Source of the DNA: a virus | Strand: one strand, 5' to 3' | IMG/VR virus record: IMGVR_UViG_3300024262_000107 | Coordinates: 1-37,638 of that record | Length of the DNA stretch: 37,638 nucleotides | Part shown: positions 1-6,206 of the stretch, in pieces | How the letters are laid out: the number at the start of each line of letters is the position of its first letter | Numbering within the stretch: position 1 is the first letter of the stretch | Translations under genes and position numbers: made by a program | Notes under the pieces: model-generated | Told to the model about the DNA's origin: nothing | Databases searched by the model: none | The model's input: the letters and a program-made list of their open reading frames with translations, nothing else

Positions 1-46
1 GTCCCTTTCGGGTTGATTGTTTTGCACATATAAAACCGAAAGGGAC
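1..46. repeat. 11-bp perfect inverted repeat at window start
   Basis: Arms GTCCCTTTCGG (1-11) and CCGAAAGGGAC (36-46) are perfectly complementary around a 24-nt loop. No T-run follows, and the repeat lies inside an open frame, so it is not a standard terminator. It may be longer, since the left arm begins at the window edge. Function unknown. Confidence 0.6.
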
Positions 47-194
47 GCATCCGGAGTTACGATTGAAAAAGGATAATATTTGGTTCAGTTGTAGTTATTG
101 GAGTGATACGAATGGATGGTATGGTTGTCATACTTCGGAGACGTTTGAAAGTAAAGAGAAATTTAATGCGTTAAAGAATTCATATAAGGGGTAA
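3..194 (+). CDS. C-terminal end of an unrecognised protein (partial)
   Basis: A frame open from the window edge ends at TAA 192-194, giving about 63 residues. The last part is rich in Trp, Tyr, Cys and Ser (IWFSCSYWSD, NGWYGCHTSE), which looks like real protein rather than chance reading. The true start is upstream of the window; an internal TTG at 63 is the only alternative near the left end. It is followed by two hairpins, as expected for the last gene of a transcript. I do not recognise a family. The odd point is the perfect inverted repeat in its first 46 bases. Confidence 0.45.
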   Translation, partial: PFRVDCFAHIKPKGTHPELRLKKDNIWFSCSYWSDTNGWYGCHTSETFESKEKFNALKNSYKG

Positions 195-220
195 AACTCT
201 TATATTTGTAGCTTACTACC

Positions 221-238
221 TTAGGCGTTCAAGCCTAA
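221..238 (+). other. Short hairpin upstream of terminator
   Basis: TTAGGC (221-226) pairs with GCCTAA (233-238) around a 6-nt loop and is followed by an AT-rich stretch. It may be a weak first terminator in tandem with the stronger one at 259-293. Confidence 0.3.
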
Positions 239-258
239 TTTAGTTTATTTGATGATTA

Positions 259-293
259 GAATAGCCGGTGTAGTTCCCGGCTATTCACTTTTT
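259..293 (+). terminator. Rho-independent terminator
   Basis: GAATAGCCGG (259-268) and CCGGCTATTC (277-286) form a perfect 10-bp stem with an 8-nt loop, followed by ACTTTTT. It closes the transcript that reads into the window from the left. Confidence 0.8.
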
Positions 294-383
294 AAAAATA
301 CTGAGTCAGTAAGAGCAAGAGTCTGCTTGTTTTAGGAAACTACAAAAACAGTCGAACAGTTAGAGAGTATAGACGCTCAAGAT

Positions 384-464
384 ATGATTGAGGCTGAGAT
401 TGATAAAAGGATGGATGAGGAGGTAAAACTACTTAGTAGTGATGCAGTAGTTATCGAGGTATAA
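384..464 (+). CDS. Possible 26-aa acidic ORF or remnant of a gene
   Basis: ATG at 384 opens a 26-codon frame ending TAA 462-464. The same frame is open back to a TAG near 334 and reads like ordinary acidic helical protein (VEQLESIDAQD, MIEAEIDKRMDEEV), but no start codon exists upstream of 384. It lies between two terminators with no visible promoter or leader motif. It could be a tiny gene or the decayed 3' end of a larger one. Nothing else is seen in 294-485. Confidence 0.25.
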   Translation: MIEAEIDKRMDEEVKLLSSDAVVIEV

Positions 465-485
465 TCAATACCCTATTATATTAAC

Positions 486-516
486 AAAGTGGTACGTAAA
501 AAATACCACTTTTTTT
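486..516 (+). terminator. Rho-independent terminator
   Basis: AAAGTGGTA (486-494) pairs with TACCACTTT (504-512) around a 9-nt loop, and the T-run continues to 516. It sits just upstream of the first palindromic promoter and insulates it. Confidence 0.75.
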
Positions 517-526
517 ATGCTTTTTA

Positions 527-558
527 TTTGCGTATATAAAAATATATATGTAGATTTA
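527..558 (+). promoter_or_regulatory. Palindromic accessory promoter P1
   Basis: TTTG (527-530), then a 20-bp spacer that is itself a near-palindrome (CGTATATAAAAATATATATG, 531-550), then TAGATTTA (551-558). The geometry matches Bacteroidota vegetative promoters (-33 TTTG, -7 TAnnTTTG), and the spacer is a candidate operator shared with three other promoters in the window. It drives the genes from 606. Confidence 0.75.
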
Positions 559-581
559 CTGAGTATTCATAAGGGTACACC

Positions 582-596
582 ATCAAATAAACTAAA
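582..596 (+). promoter_or_regulatory. AAACTAAA leader motif, copy 1
   Basis: ATCAAATAAACTAAA ends 9 nt before the ATG at 606. It is one of nine copies placed 4-10 nt before start codons and is probably a translation initiation signal. Confidence 0.6.
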
Positions 597-605
597 TACG
601 ATAAG

Positions 606-1070
606 ATGAAAACATTTACAGAAGCAGATTTTAAGAAGTTAGAAAAACAATTTAGAGGAGCGATAGGTTCTATCGGTATGGACCTTGACGCAAGAGTTCA
701 ATTTTGCCTTAGTTCGGGAACGAGTGCTGAAATGAAAATACTAAAACCAAAGCCGGTTGATACGCTGAAAGAAGCAGAGAAACAAACGTCTATTTATGAA
801 TTTCACGGTAACGTTGATTTCTATTATCAGAGAGCGTGGAGAAATGATGAGCAACGAAAGGTTGAAATGAATCACGGTAGTGCCGGTTCTTTTACGCCGG
901 ACGATAAGCCGTTATTTATAAGAGGTATCGCAGTTGGAGAGTTCCTAAAAAATTGGAAAGAATTAACCGCAGTTATTAAGAAGTATTGTGAAGCGTATGA
1001 TAATATGGTTAAGCATAATCATTTCATATTCGAGCAAGAAGAAGAAGCAAGTAAGGAGGCTAAAAAATGA
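606..1070 (+). CDS. Unrecognised 154-aa phage protein
   Basis: First gene after promoter P1, with the AAACTAAA leader 9 nt upstream fixing the ATG. The protein is soluble, has no signal or membrane segment, and ends in a Lys/Glu-rich helix (roughly residues 140-154). I recognise no domain. Its stop overlaps the next start as ATGA (1067-1070), so it is translationally coupled to the mini zinc protein downstream. An AAGGAGG stretch at 1053-1058, inside its own coding sequence, precedes that next start. Given its position, it is probably an accessory or early host-interaction protein (inference only). Confidence 0.8.
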   Translation: MKTFTEADFKKLEKQFRGAIGSIGMDLDARVQFCLSSGTSAEMKILKPKPVDTLKEAEKQTSIYEFHGNVDFYYQRAWRNDEQRKVEMNHGSAGSFTPDDKPLFIRGIAVGEFLKNWKELTAVIKKYCEAYDNMVKHNHFIFEQEEEASKEAKK

Positions 1071-1147
1071 GTTTCAAGTACTGTAAGAAATGTTGCCGAA
1101 TGACGCAACACGTAAATAATGAGTGTAAATATTGTATAAAAAAATGA
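1067..1147 (+). CDS. 26-aa mini zinc-ribbon-like protein
   Basis: ATG at 1067 overlaps the previous stop by ATGA, and its own TGA (1145-1147) overlaps the next ATG in the same way, so it sits neatly in a chain of coupled genes. The product is basic and contains CKKCC near residues 6-10 and CKYC near residues 20-23. These two Cys pairs are spaced as in a minimal zinc ribbon. An AAGGAGG lies 8-14 nt upstream. Function is unknown; metal binding is inferred from the Cys spacing only. Confidence 0.6.
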   Translation: MSFKYCKKCCRMTQHVNNECKYCIKK

Positions 1148-1377
1148 GAGCATACGAAAAGAATGATATTGTAAAGTATAGTACGGTTTATAGCCACGTT
1201 ATTCCGATGGGTACAGAGCACAATTTAGAGGAGTACGCAGACTTAATCGAGAAGCACTATAATTTCTCTACGGAGAGAACGAAAGTTGTTTGTAGATGGT
1301 TACGTGGAACAGAGGGTACGATAAGTAGGAACAGAAACGATCGAACGAGTTTAAAATTTAGAAAGCATATTGATTAA
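1144..1377 (+). CDS. Unrecognised 77-aa protein
   Basis: I start this at ATG 1144, which overlaps the preceding TGA as ATGA, rather than at the TTG at 1132. The product is basic at its C-terminus (about residues 55-75, rich in Arg/Lys). It contains a predicted helical stretch around HNLEEYADLIEKHYNF followed by a WLRG segment, compatible with a small nucleic-acid-binding protein but not diagnostic. Middle gene of the P1 operon. Confidence 0.7.
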   Translation: MRAYEKNDIVKYSTVYSHVIPMGTEHNLEEYADLIEKHYNFSTERTKVVCRWLRGTEGTISRNRNDRTSLKFRKHID

Positions 1378-1387
1378 AATAGATATT

Positions 1388-1690
1388 ATGGAAAGAGCAA
1401 AAATTTATAAGAGTGTTGATACGAACTACAAAGGAGGGTTCGTTGAGTGCAAATGTGGGTATCATAAGGATTTCGGAGACGGGTTCAATCAGTACCATAT
1501 TGAGAATTGTCCGGAATGTACGCCGGAGCTAAAGACGAGAACTCAAGAGACCGTTCAGTATTGGGATAAGGATAGGAGAATGATGAGAGTTGATAAAGGA
1601 GAGAATATTTATTTTGTGATTGATAATGGTATCAATGTGAGGTATAAAGCCGAGAACATTGTAACGAGTTATAAAAATTCAGTAAGATGA
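1388..1690 (+). CDS. 100-aa protein with a Cys-rich zinc-ribbon-like N-terminus
   Basis: ATG at 1388 is preferred over the TTG at 1370. Residues about 21-45 hold CKCGYH and, after some 20 residues, CPEC. This is a CxC/CxxC arrangement typical of small zinc ribbons. The C-terminal half is basic and beta-rich. Its stop overlaps the next start as ATGA at 1687-1690. Zinc and nucleic-acid binding are inferred; the family is not identified. Confidence 0.75.
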   Translation: MERAKIYKSVDTNYKGGFVECKCGYHKDFGDGFNQYHIENCPECTPELKTRTQETVQYWDKDRRMMRVDKGENIYFVIDNGINVRYKAENIVTSYKNSVR

Positions 1691-1959
1691 GTGAGTTTGA
1701 AAATTTAGAAGTGTTGAGAAATCTATTAGGAAAGACCGTTGTTGTAGATTTTAGTAAGATTGAGCAAGGTCCGTACTATAAATATCCGTCTGATTGGGAC
1801 GGTAAACCGTTTGAGTCAGAAGTTGTAGGTATCAATAAGATGAATTGTGCTAACAATGGGTTTGGAGATAATAATGGGGAGATAACCATTTACCCCTCTC
1901 ATTGTGGTCGGAATTGGCAGACGATTGATATAAGGATGGTAGAAATAATTGAAAAATAA
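1687..1959 (+). CDS. Unrecognised 90-aa protein
   Basis: Last gene of the P1 operon, starting in an ATGA overlap with the gene before. It begins with an acidic helix, followed by a beta-rich segment with GKTVVVDF near residues 15-22 and paired Cys residues (NCANN and HCGRN). Length and composition suggest a small single-domain barrel, but I cannot assign a family. The operon ends without a clear hairpin, 12 nt before promoter P2. Confidence 0.75.
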   Translation: MSEFENLEVLRNLLGKTVVVDFSKIEQGPYYKYPSDWDGKPFESEVVGINKMNCANNGFGDNNGEITIYPSHCGRNWQTIDIRMVEIIEK

Positions 1960-1971
1960 AAGTTGGTAAAC

Positions 1972-2002
1972 TTGCGTATATAAAACCATATACGTAGCTT
2001 TA
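1972..2002 (+). promoter_or_regulatory. Palindromic accessory promoter P2
   Basis: TTG (1972-1974), spacer CGTATATAAAACCATATACG (1975-1994), TAGCTTTA (1995-2002). The spacer carries a perfect 7-bp inverted repeat CGTATAT/ATATACG separated by 6 nt and fills exactly the gap between the two promoter boxes. Confidence 0.8.
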
Positions 2003-2012
2003 TCGGAGTATT

Positions 2013-2028
2013 AATCAAATAAACTAAA
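2013..2028 (+). promoter_or_regulatory. AAACTAAA leader motif, copy 2
   Basis: AATCAAATAAACTAAA ends 9 nt before the ATG at 2038. Confidence 0.6.
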
Positions 2029-2037
2029 TTTAAAATT

Positions 2038-2520
2038 ATGGCATCAAGTCAAGCAGAGGCGGCGAAGTTAATCCGCAAAGATTTAAAGGAAGCATTTCCG
2101 AGTATGAAATTCAAAGTAACGTCCGAGTCGTTTTCGATGGGCGATAGTGTTAATGTCCGATGGATGAACGGACCTACATCGAAAGAAGTCGATAAGATTA
2201 TTCGTAAATATCAGTACGGGCATTTTAACGGTATGGAAGATATTTATGAGTACAGTAATCAAGCAGACTTTCCGCAGTCGAAATTCGTTAGTGGTTCGAG
2301 AGAGATTGATTACGATAATATGAAAATTGTAGTCGATGCGTTTAATAAGGAACACGGTATGGAGATTGTGTTAGAACAACGTTGGTGTGAGTATAACGAT
2401 TGTATGATGTGGAAGTACGATGATGTTTACTTGGAAAAATTTCACGATTACGTTTCAAGAGTTGTAGGACCGAAAGCGTATAATACTAACTTTTTAACAA
2501 TTAAGAAAGATGAGCAGTAA
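2038..2520 (+). CDS. LPD29-domain protein
   Basis: The first ~75 residues match the pattern of Large Polyvalent-protein-associated Domain 29: AAKLIRKDLKEAFP, then a KFKV strand, GDSVNVRW, a GPT turn, a helix with EVDKII, and GHFNGMEDIYEY. LPD29 is known mostly as one module of very long polyvalent proteins in phages and conjugative elements. Here it makes up the N-terminal half of a 160-aa protein, with an unrecognised C-terminal half containing a WCEYNDCMMW segment. First gene behind promoter P2, with the leader motif 9 nt upstream. Biochemical role of the domain is not established. Confidence 0.75.
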   Translation: MASSQAEAAKLIRKDLKEAFPSMKFKVTSESFSMGDSVNVRWMNGPTSKEVDKIIRKYQYGHFNGMEDIYEYSNQADFPQSKFVSGSREIDYDNMKIVVDAFNKEHGMEIVLEQRWCEYNDCMMWKYDDVYLEKFHDYVSRVVGPKAYNTNFLTIKKDEQ

Positions 2521-2698
2521 GAGAAGAATATTTGTAGCGTTTACCGGTCGAGAGGTTGGAGCTATCGGAGTAGTATCAATGCAAACTGAGTCGGTCGATG
2601 TACCGGCTGAGAGCAAGATAGAAGTAGTAGAGCAAAAGCTATATGAGAAGTTCGAGCATATAACTGAATTAGTTGTACTTCATTCTATGGCATTATGA
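2510..2698 (+). CDS. Unrecognised 62-aa protein
   Basis: Starts at ATG 2510 inside the end of the LPD29 gene (11-nt overlap) and ends overlapping the next ATG (2695-2698). The short product has a beta-rich N-terminal half (RRIFVAFTG) and a helical C-terminal half (EQKLYEKFEHITEL). No Cys pairs or membrane segment. Translationally coupled to its neighbours; function unknown. Confidence 0.65.
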   Translation: MSSKRRIFVAFTGREVGAIGVVSMQTESVDVPAESKIEVVEQKLYEKFEHITELVVLHSMAL

Positions 2699-2985
2699 GA
2701 GAGTTAATAGTAGGAGACGTAAGCGTTAAGGTGCCCGTAGAGAAGTTATCTAAGGGTTTGTTTAATCTACACTCGCAAGATGATAAGAAGTTAGCCGTGC
2801 TATCCTTTGGTATGTTAGACGCTATGATTATAGAGTCGTTCGAGACAGAGTTCCCGGAGCAGATTAGGAGTAAGTTTACTAAGGAGAATCAAGAGTTGTT
2901 TAAGACTCGAATAGATGATTTTATTAAAGTAACGAAGAAAGAGATCGTTCACGGTATTTACAAGTATGCAAAAATGAGAGTATGA
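2695..2985 (+). CDS. Unrecognised 96-aa protein
   Basis: ATGA overlap with the preceding stop. The protein starts with a short strand region (RELIVGDVSVKVP) and continues as helices with charged faces (residues about 55-96). No recognisable motif. Its TGA overlaps the start of the small membrane protein at 2982, so the chain of coupled genes continues. Confidence 0.7.
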   Translation: MRELIVGDVSVKVPVEKLSKGLFNLHSQDDKKLAVLSFGMLDAMIIESFETEFPEQIRSKFTKENQELFKTRIDDFIKVTKKEIVHGIYKYAKMRV

Positions 2986-3104
2986 GTTTAACGCCGAAAC
3001 AGATAGAAAAAATATTGGAGTATATCGTAGATGGTTTACCGGGTATTCTTATTACCATAGGTATCTTTATAGGATTGATAATAGGTGCGTTTATATTTTA
3101 CTAA
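2982..3104 (+). CDS. 40-aa single-span membrane protein
   Basis: ATG 2982 overlaps the upstream TGA; TAA at 3102-3104. Residues 1-18 are a polar amphipathic helix (TPKQIEKILEYIVDG). Residues 19-40 are an uninterrupted hydrophobic Ile/Gly/Leu span ending in FIFY at the C-terminus. Topology is therefore a cytoplasmic head with one membrane helix. Too far from the lysis cassette to call a holin; a small membrane-acting early protein is possible. Confidence 0.65.
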   Translation: MSLTPKQIEKILEYIVDGLPGILITIGIFIGLIIGAFIFY

Positions 3105-3117
3105 GAATTAATTTAAA

Positions 3118-3161
3118 GGGTGTTACGTGGCAATTATGCCGGTTTTAAGGACGTAGCACCC
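3118..3161 (+). ncRNA. Two-stem RNA structure (candidate regulatory RNA or terminator)
   Basis: GGGTGTTACGT (3118-3128) pairs with ACGTAGCACCC (3151-3161) over 11 positions with one G-U. The loop contains a second 4-bp hairpin, GGCA (3129-3132) with TGCC (3137-3140). It fills the gap between two genes. No T-run follows (only CATTTATTTA), so it is not a textbook terminator. The 3' arm recurs exactly in the NinB-like gene at 37391-37401. Confidence 0.45.
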
Positions 3162-3171
3162 ATTTATTTAC

Positions 3172-3186
3172 ATCAAATAAACTGAG
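3172..3186 (+). promoter_or_regulatory. AAACTAAA leader motif, copy 3
   Basis: ATCAAATAAACTGAG lies 6 nt before the ATG at 3193. No palindromic promoter is present here, so the motif is not simply a downstream part of that promoter. Confidence 0.5.
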
Positions 3187-3192
3187 AGTATT

Positions 3193-3348
3193 ATGGATTT
3201 TTTAGAGTTTTCATTTCAATCGTTTTGGCATTTCGTCGGAGTTGTTATGATTTTAGGTATGTTGTGTAGAACGTTAGTTATATTAGTAACGTTGATTTGC
3301 ACGAGAGTAGTAATGAGAGTACAAAAGGAGGAGGACGATGAAGATTGA
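3193..3348 (+). CDS. 51-aa small membrane protein
   Basis: ATG 3193 follows the leader motif at 3172-3186; TGA at 3346-3348. Residues about 11-40 are strongly hydrophobic (FWHFVGVVMILGML, then LVILVTLIC), enough for one long or two short membrane spans. A charged tail with five acidic residues (QKEEDDED) follows. It overlaps the next gene by 11 nt. The AGGAGGAGGACG that encodes its tail also serves as a Shine-Dalgarno-like sequence for that gene. Role unknown. Confidence 0.65.
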   Translation: MDFLEFSFQSFWHFVGVVMILGMLCRTLVILVTLICTRVVMRVQKEEDDED

Positions 3349-3712
3349 ATTGGAGAAGTTCGAGAAGATGGTCGATTTGATTTCGTGTAGTTCAATAGCT
3401 GAGTCCGGAACAATTTTAGGCAGTACATTTCATAGGAATATTGAGTACGCTTTGACCTCAGCAATTTGGAGAGGACCGGATTTGATGAACGCAGTATTGC
3501 AAGGATTTGAGATTTGTCCGCTTGTAGGATATTCCGGAGAGTTGGAACCGCTCGAGTACAATGAGCATTATTTAGATGTGTGTGCAAATGGTCGAGAGAG
3601 AGGATATGGAGGTATGTTGGTAAAGCATAGAGGTAAAGATGTTGTATTTATTGGAGAACAAATTGAGTTCACGGCGACCGAAAAGAGAGTTGAACAATTA
3701 ACACTATTTTAG
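3338..3712 (+). CDS. Unrecognised 124-aa protein
   Basis: Starts at ATG 3338 within the tail of the membrane-protein gene, with a strong AAGGAGGAGG just upstream. That sequence is unusual in this genome, where most starts have only A-rich leaders. The protein is a mixed alpha/beta soluble domain with scattered Cys (SCSS, EICPL, DVCAN) and a GYGGM loop. It sits two genes upstream of the large terminase but does not look like a small terminase (no helix-turn-helix). Function unknown. Confidence 0.7.
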   Translation: MKIELEKFEKMVDLISCSSIAESGTILGSTFHRNIEYALTSAIWRGPDLMNAVLQGFEICPLVGYSGELEPLEYNEHYLDVCANGRERGYGGMLVKHRGKDVVFIGEQIEFTATEKRVEQLTLF

Positions 3713-3713
3713 T

Positions 3714-3878
3714 ATGAGCGATTGGATGGATAATTTTATAGGTGGACCGAAAAAACCGGAGAAAAAACGTAAGAGTGTACTCAATAGGAAGCGTCAGCCG
3801 GACGATGTAGTATTCACTATAAATGTACCAAAGGCTGAGGGTAATACGTTTAATTGGGAGTTTTATAGGTACAGATAA
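3714..3878 (+). CDS. 54-aa basic protein upstream of terminase
   Basis: ATG 3714 to TAA 3876-3878. The middle is very basic (PKKPEKKRKSVLNRKRQ, residues 12-28), so nucleic-acid binding is plausible. The C-terminal part is a possible strand (DDVVFTINV). It occupies the slot where a small terminase subunit is usually found, but it is far shorter than known small terminases and shows no helix-turn-helix. I do not assign it that role. Confidence 0.6.
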   Translation: MSDWMDNFIGGPKKPEKKRKSVLNRKRQPDDVVFTINVPKAEGNTFNWEFYRYR

Positions 3879-3884
3879 TTTTGC

Positions 3885-3892
3885 TATCTTTG
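3885..3892 (+). promoter_or_regulatory. Candidate structural-gene promoter (-7 box)
   Basis: TATCTTTG matches the Bacteroidota TAnnTTTG box exactly. No clear TTG lies 20 nt upstream. Transcription would begin close to 3900, just before the GTG start I choose for the terminase. Confidence 0.4.
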
Positions 3893-3910
3893 GATTATAA
3901 AAGAGGCAAA

Positions 3911-5479
3911 GTGGAACAACTACAAAGGGAGATTTTAGTTAGTAAACCTCAGCAGACGATTTTAGATAGTACCGCTACGAGAACGCTTATGTTGTCGGGA
4001 GTAGGTAGTGGAAAGACGCACGTTGGAGCATTAGTATCGGCAGAGTATATCACTCGGTTTCCGGGCATCAAAGGATTTATTGGAGCGAACACTTATGGGC
4101 AGTTGAGCAAATCGACGTTAGCCGGTATATTCAATGTATGGAAAGAATATTTTGGATGGGTTGAGGGCGTGAAATACGTTGTTGATAAGCAACCGCCGAA
4201 GCACTATAAAATAGTTGGAGCAAGATACAAGAGTTATGAGAATATAATTAGTTTCGATAACGGGCACGTAATTATAACTGCGAGTTTGGATAATTATAAG
4301 ATGATTGATGGGACAGAATTTGCGTATGCTATTTTGGATGAGACGAAAGACACTAAAGAGGAAGCCGTTAAGGAGGTAATTATAGCGAGAATGAGGCAAC
4401 CGGGTATGTATAGAAGTGGAAAAGATGTGTACTCAATAGACCACTTGAATAGATATATTGAGGAGGGTAAAGTTGAGAAACGAATGGATGATGGAGTTGA
4501 GGTATATTGGAACTTGTTTGATGATACGAAAATAATGGGGTTCAATCCATTGTATGTATTGACGAGTCCGGCGAAAGTTCAATGGCTAAATGATTGGTTT
4601 GATATAAACGATAATCTTGAGGAGATTAGTACGAGGATATTTTCTAAGACGGATTTCTTTCATAAAGTGATCGGTAATAATTCGGTAACGATTAGTAGTA
4701 CGTACCACAATAGAGGGAATTTATCAGTTGGTTATATTGAGAATTTGGTTGATGGTTATAGGCATAACCCTCAGTTAATTGATATGATGATTTACGGTAG
4801 TCCGATTGCTAAGAGTGGAGGAGAGTGGTTTAGTAGGTTTAAGAGAGACGAGCACGTTAAGAAATTGGAGTATAATCCGGAGTACCCGGTTCACGTTAGT
4901 CTCGATTTCAACGTGGTTCCGTATATGACCTTACTTGTTTCGCAGTTCATATTTGATGAGGAGCGTAATGTGATGGAATGGAATACATTGAGAGAGTATT
5001 GTTTGCCGAATCCAAAGAATAATACTGAGGATATTTGTAATGAGTTTCTATACGATTACGCCGGAAATATTAAGGCGTTGTTTTTTACGGGGGACCCGAG
5101 TGGAGCGAATAGGCAGACAGTATCGAAACAGATAAAGCATAATTTTACGGTAGTTGAAACCGTGTTAGGCGATTATTGTGGGAATTATAGTAATAGAGTA
5201 ATGAGGTCCGCACCGGGTTTAGCGAAGTGTAGAGATTTCTTTAATAAGATGTTTGCCGGAGGGTTCAAGATTGAGGCGAATATAGATGAGAGTTGTAAGA
5301 ATTTGATAACAGATTTTGAGTTTCTGAAAGAGGACGTAAATGGAGCGTATAAGAAGCCGAAAGTAAAGAATAGTAACACCGGAGAAACGTATGAAAAGTA
5401 TGGGCATTGTGCCGATGCTTGGAGGTATCAAGGAGTATCAGCGTTCGAGGATGAATTTAGAGATTATGAATTTAGATAG
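3911..5479 (+). CDS. terL: Terminase large subunit
   Basis: DNA-packaging motor and genome-cutting nuclease acting at the portal. From GTG 3911 the protein has 522 residues, normal for the family; a TTG at 3881 would add 10 residues but overlaps the -7 box. The Walker A motif GVGSGKT lies at about residues 30-36 and Walker B (AILDET) has its Asp-Glu at 143-144. The C-terminal RNase H-fold nuclease shows the expected acidic residues in LDFNV (D332), GDPSG (D395) and HCADAWRY (D502). The small genes immediately upstream do not resemble a small subunit. Its 3' end overlaps the next gene. The function is certain; the start codon is less so. Confidence 0.93.
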   Translation: MEQLQREILVSKPQQTILDSTATRTLMLSGVGSGKTHVGALVSAEYITRFPGIKGFIGANTYGQLSKSTLAGIFNVWKEYFGWVEGVKYVVDKQPPKHYKIVGARYKSYENIISFDNGHVIITASLDNYKMIDGTEFAYAILDETKDTKEEAVKEVIIARMRQPGMYRSGKDVYSIDHLNRYIEEGKVEKRMDDGVEVYWNLFDDTKIMGFNPLYVLTSPAKVQWLNDWFDINDNLEEISTRIFSKTDFFHKVIGNNSVTISSTYHNRGNLSVGYIENLVDGYRHNPQLIDMMIYGSPIAKSGGEWFSRFKRDEHVKKLEYNPEYPVHVSLDFNVVPYMTLLVSQFIFDEERNVMEWNTLREYCLPNPKNNTEDICNEFLYDYAGNIKALFFTGDPSGANRQTVSKQIKHNFTVVETVLGDYCGNYSNRVMRSAPGLAKCRDFFNKMFAGGFKIEANIDESCKNLITDFEFLKEDVNGAYKKPKVKNSNTGETYEKYGHCADAWRYQGVSAFEDEFRDYEFR

Positions 5480-5660
5480 CAAGGTGCATTTCACTAAGGA
5501 CGGGTTTGTTAGTGCGACAATTAACGAATGGGAGGAACTACTTAGTAAGTTTAGTTTAGATGAGATACAGTTGGTTTACTTCCAAATACTACCTATTAAC
5601 ACCCGAGTAGAGTTACGTAAGTATATGAGTGAGCGTATGTTAGCACAAAATAAATACTAA
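5466..5660 (+). CDS. Unrecognised 64-aa protein
   Basis: I choose ATG 5466, overlapping the terminase end by 14 nt; ATG 5451 is an alternative, and a start at 5391 would overlap too far. The product has a strand-like start and a long helical part (NEWEELLSKFSLDEIQLVYF) with a basic C-terminus (VELRKYMSERML). No domain recognised. It ends directly before promoter P3, so it probably shares the terminase transcript. Confidence 0.6.
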   Translation: MNLDSKVHFTKDGFVSATINEWEELLSKFSLDEIQLVYFQILPINTRVELRKYMSERMLAQNKY

Positions 5661-5665
5661 AATAC

Positions 5666-5696
5666 TTGCGTATATAAATTTATATACATAGATTTA
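5666..5696 (+). promoter_or_regulatory. Palindromic accessory promoter P3
   Basis: TTG (5666-5668), spacer CGTATATAAATTTATATACA (5669-5688), TAGATTTA (5689-5696). GTATATAAATTTATATAC (5670-5687) is a perfect 18-bp palindrome, the most symmetric of the four copies. It drives the gene cassette between terminase and portal. Confidence 0.8.
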
Positions 5697-5707
5697 CGTT
5701 AATATTC

Positions 5708-5722
5708 ATCAATAAACTAAAA
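5708..5722 (+). promoter_or_regulatory. AAACTAAA leader motif, copy 4
   Basis: ATCAATAAACTAAA followed by an A-run, 4 nt before the ATG at 5726. Confidence 0.55.
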
Positions 5723-5725
5723 AAA

Positions 5726-6007
5726 ATGCACGTAATATTAGTAAAAATCGACGGTAACAGAATCTCAAAATGGCAGTATTTAGACTCCAAATGGGAAAGA
5801 GAGTTAGGAGAATTAGTTAAGTATGACGGAGTACCAATGAACGTTGGTATAATCGGAGATACGAAAGACGCAGTTCTCGACGCTATTAATGACGTAGTTA
5901 AGCAACAAAATAAGATTGAACGTAAGCAACAAAAACTCGACGATAGAAAGTTTTGGAGAATGGTTGCAGTTAAGCGTTCTGAATTGTACCAAAATTTAAA
6001 CTCGTAA
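5726..6007 (+). CDS. Unrecognised 93-aa protein
   Basis: First gene of the P3 cassette. The N-terminus begins with a strand (HVILVKIDGN). A long, strongly charged helix runs over residues about 50-80 (VVKQQNKIERKQQKLDDRK), consistent with a coiled coil or RNA/DNA-contacting helix. No family recognised. Confidence 0.75.
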   Translation: MHVILVKIDGNRISKWQYLDSKWERELGELVKYDGVPMNVGIIGDTKDAVLDAINDVVKQQNKIERKQQKLDDRKFWRMVAVKRSELYQNLNS

Positions 6008-6011
6008 AATT

Positions 6012-6206
6012 ATGAATCAAAATGTAGGAGGTACGATAGATGCGTACAGAGATAGCGAGTTGGATGATTATTTAGACCGACCGAAGTACAGTAGAAATAT
6101 TAGTTTCGGACCGTCTGAGGACGACGAGGAGCGAACGTATATTATGCCCGAAGATATTGATAGATTTTTTAAGGAGAAAGCAGAGAGGGAGGCAGAATGT
6201 TCGTAA
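6012..6206 (+). CDS. 64-aa acidic protein
   Basis: Very acidic throughout (SELDDYLDRP, then PSEDDEERT) with a helical C-terminus (PEDIDRFFKEKAEREAE). The first half looks disordered. Such acidic small proteins are frequent among phage host-takeover or DNA-mimic factors, but nothing here proves that role. It overlaps the next gene by 10 nt. Confidence 0.65.
   Translation: MNQNVGGTIDAYRDSELDDYLDRPKYSRNISFGPSEDDEERTYIMPEDIDRFFKEKAEREAECS

Noticed and set aside
1053-1059. General Shine-Dalgarno use, suggested by AAGGAGG before a few starts
   Set aside because: Only a few starts (1067, 3338, 33355) have it, and it is mostly inside upstream coding sequence; most starts have A-rich leaders or the AAACTAAA motif.
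3216-3587. 123-codon minus-strand open frame
   Set aside because: It lies opposite two + strand genes in a coupled operon, has low-complexity Ser/Thr/Asn content and no leader or promoter; it mirrors coding bias of the + strand.
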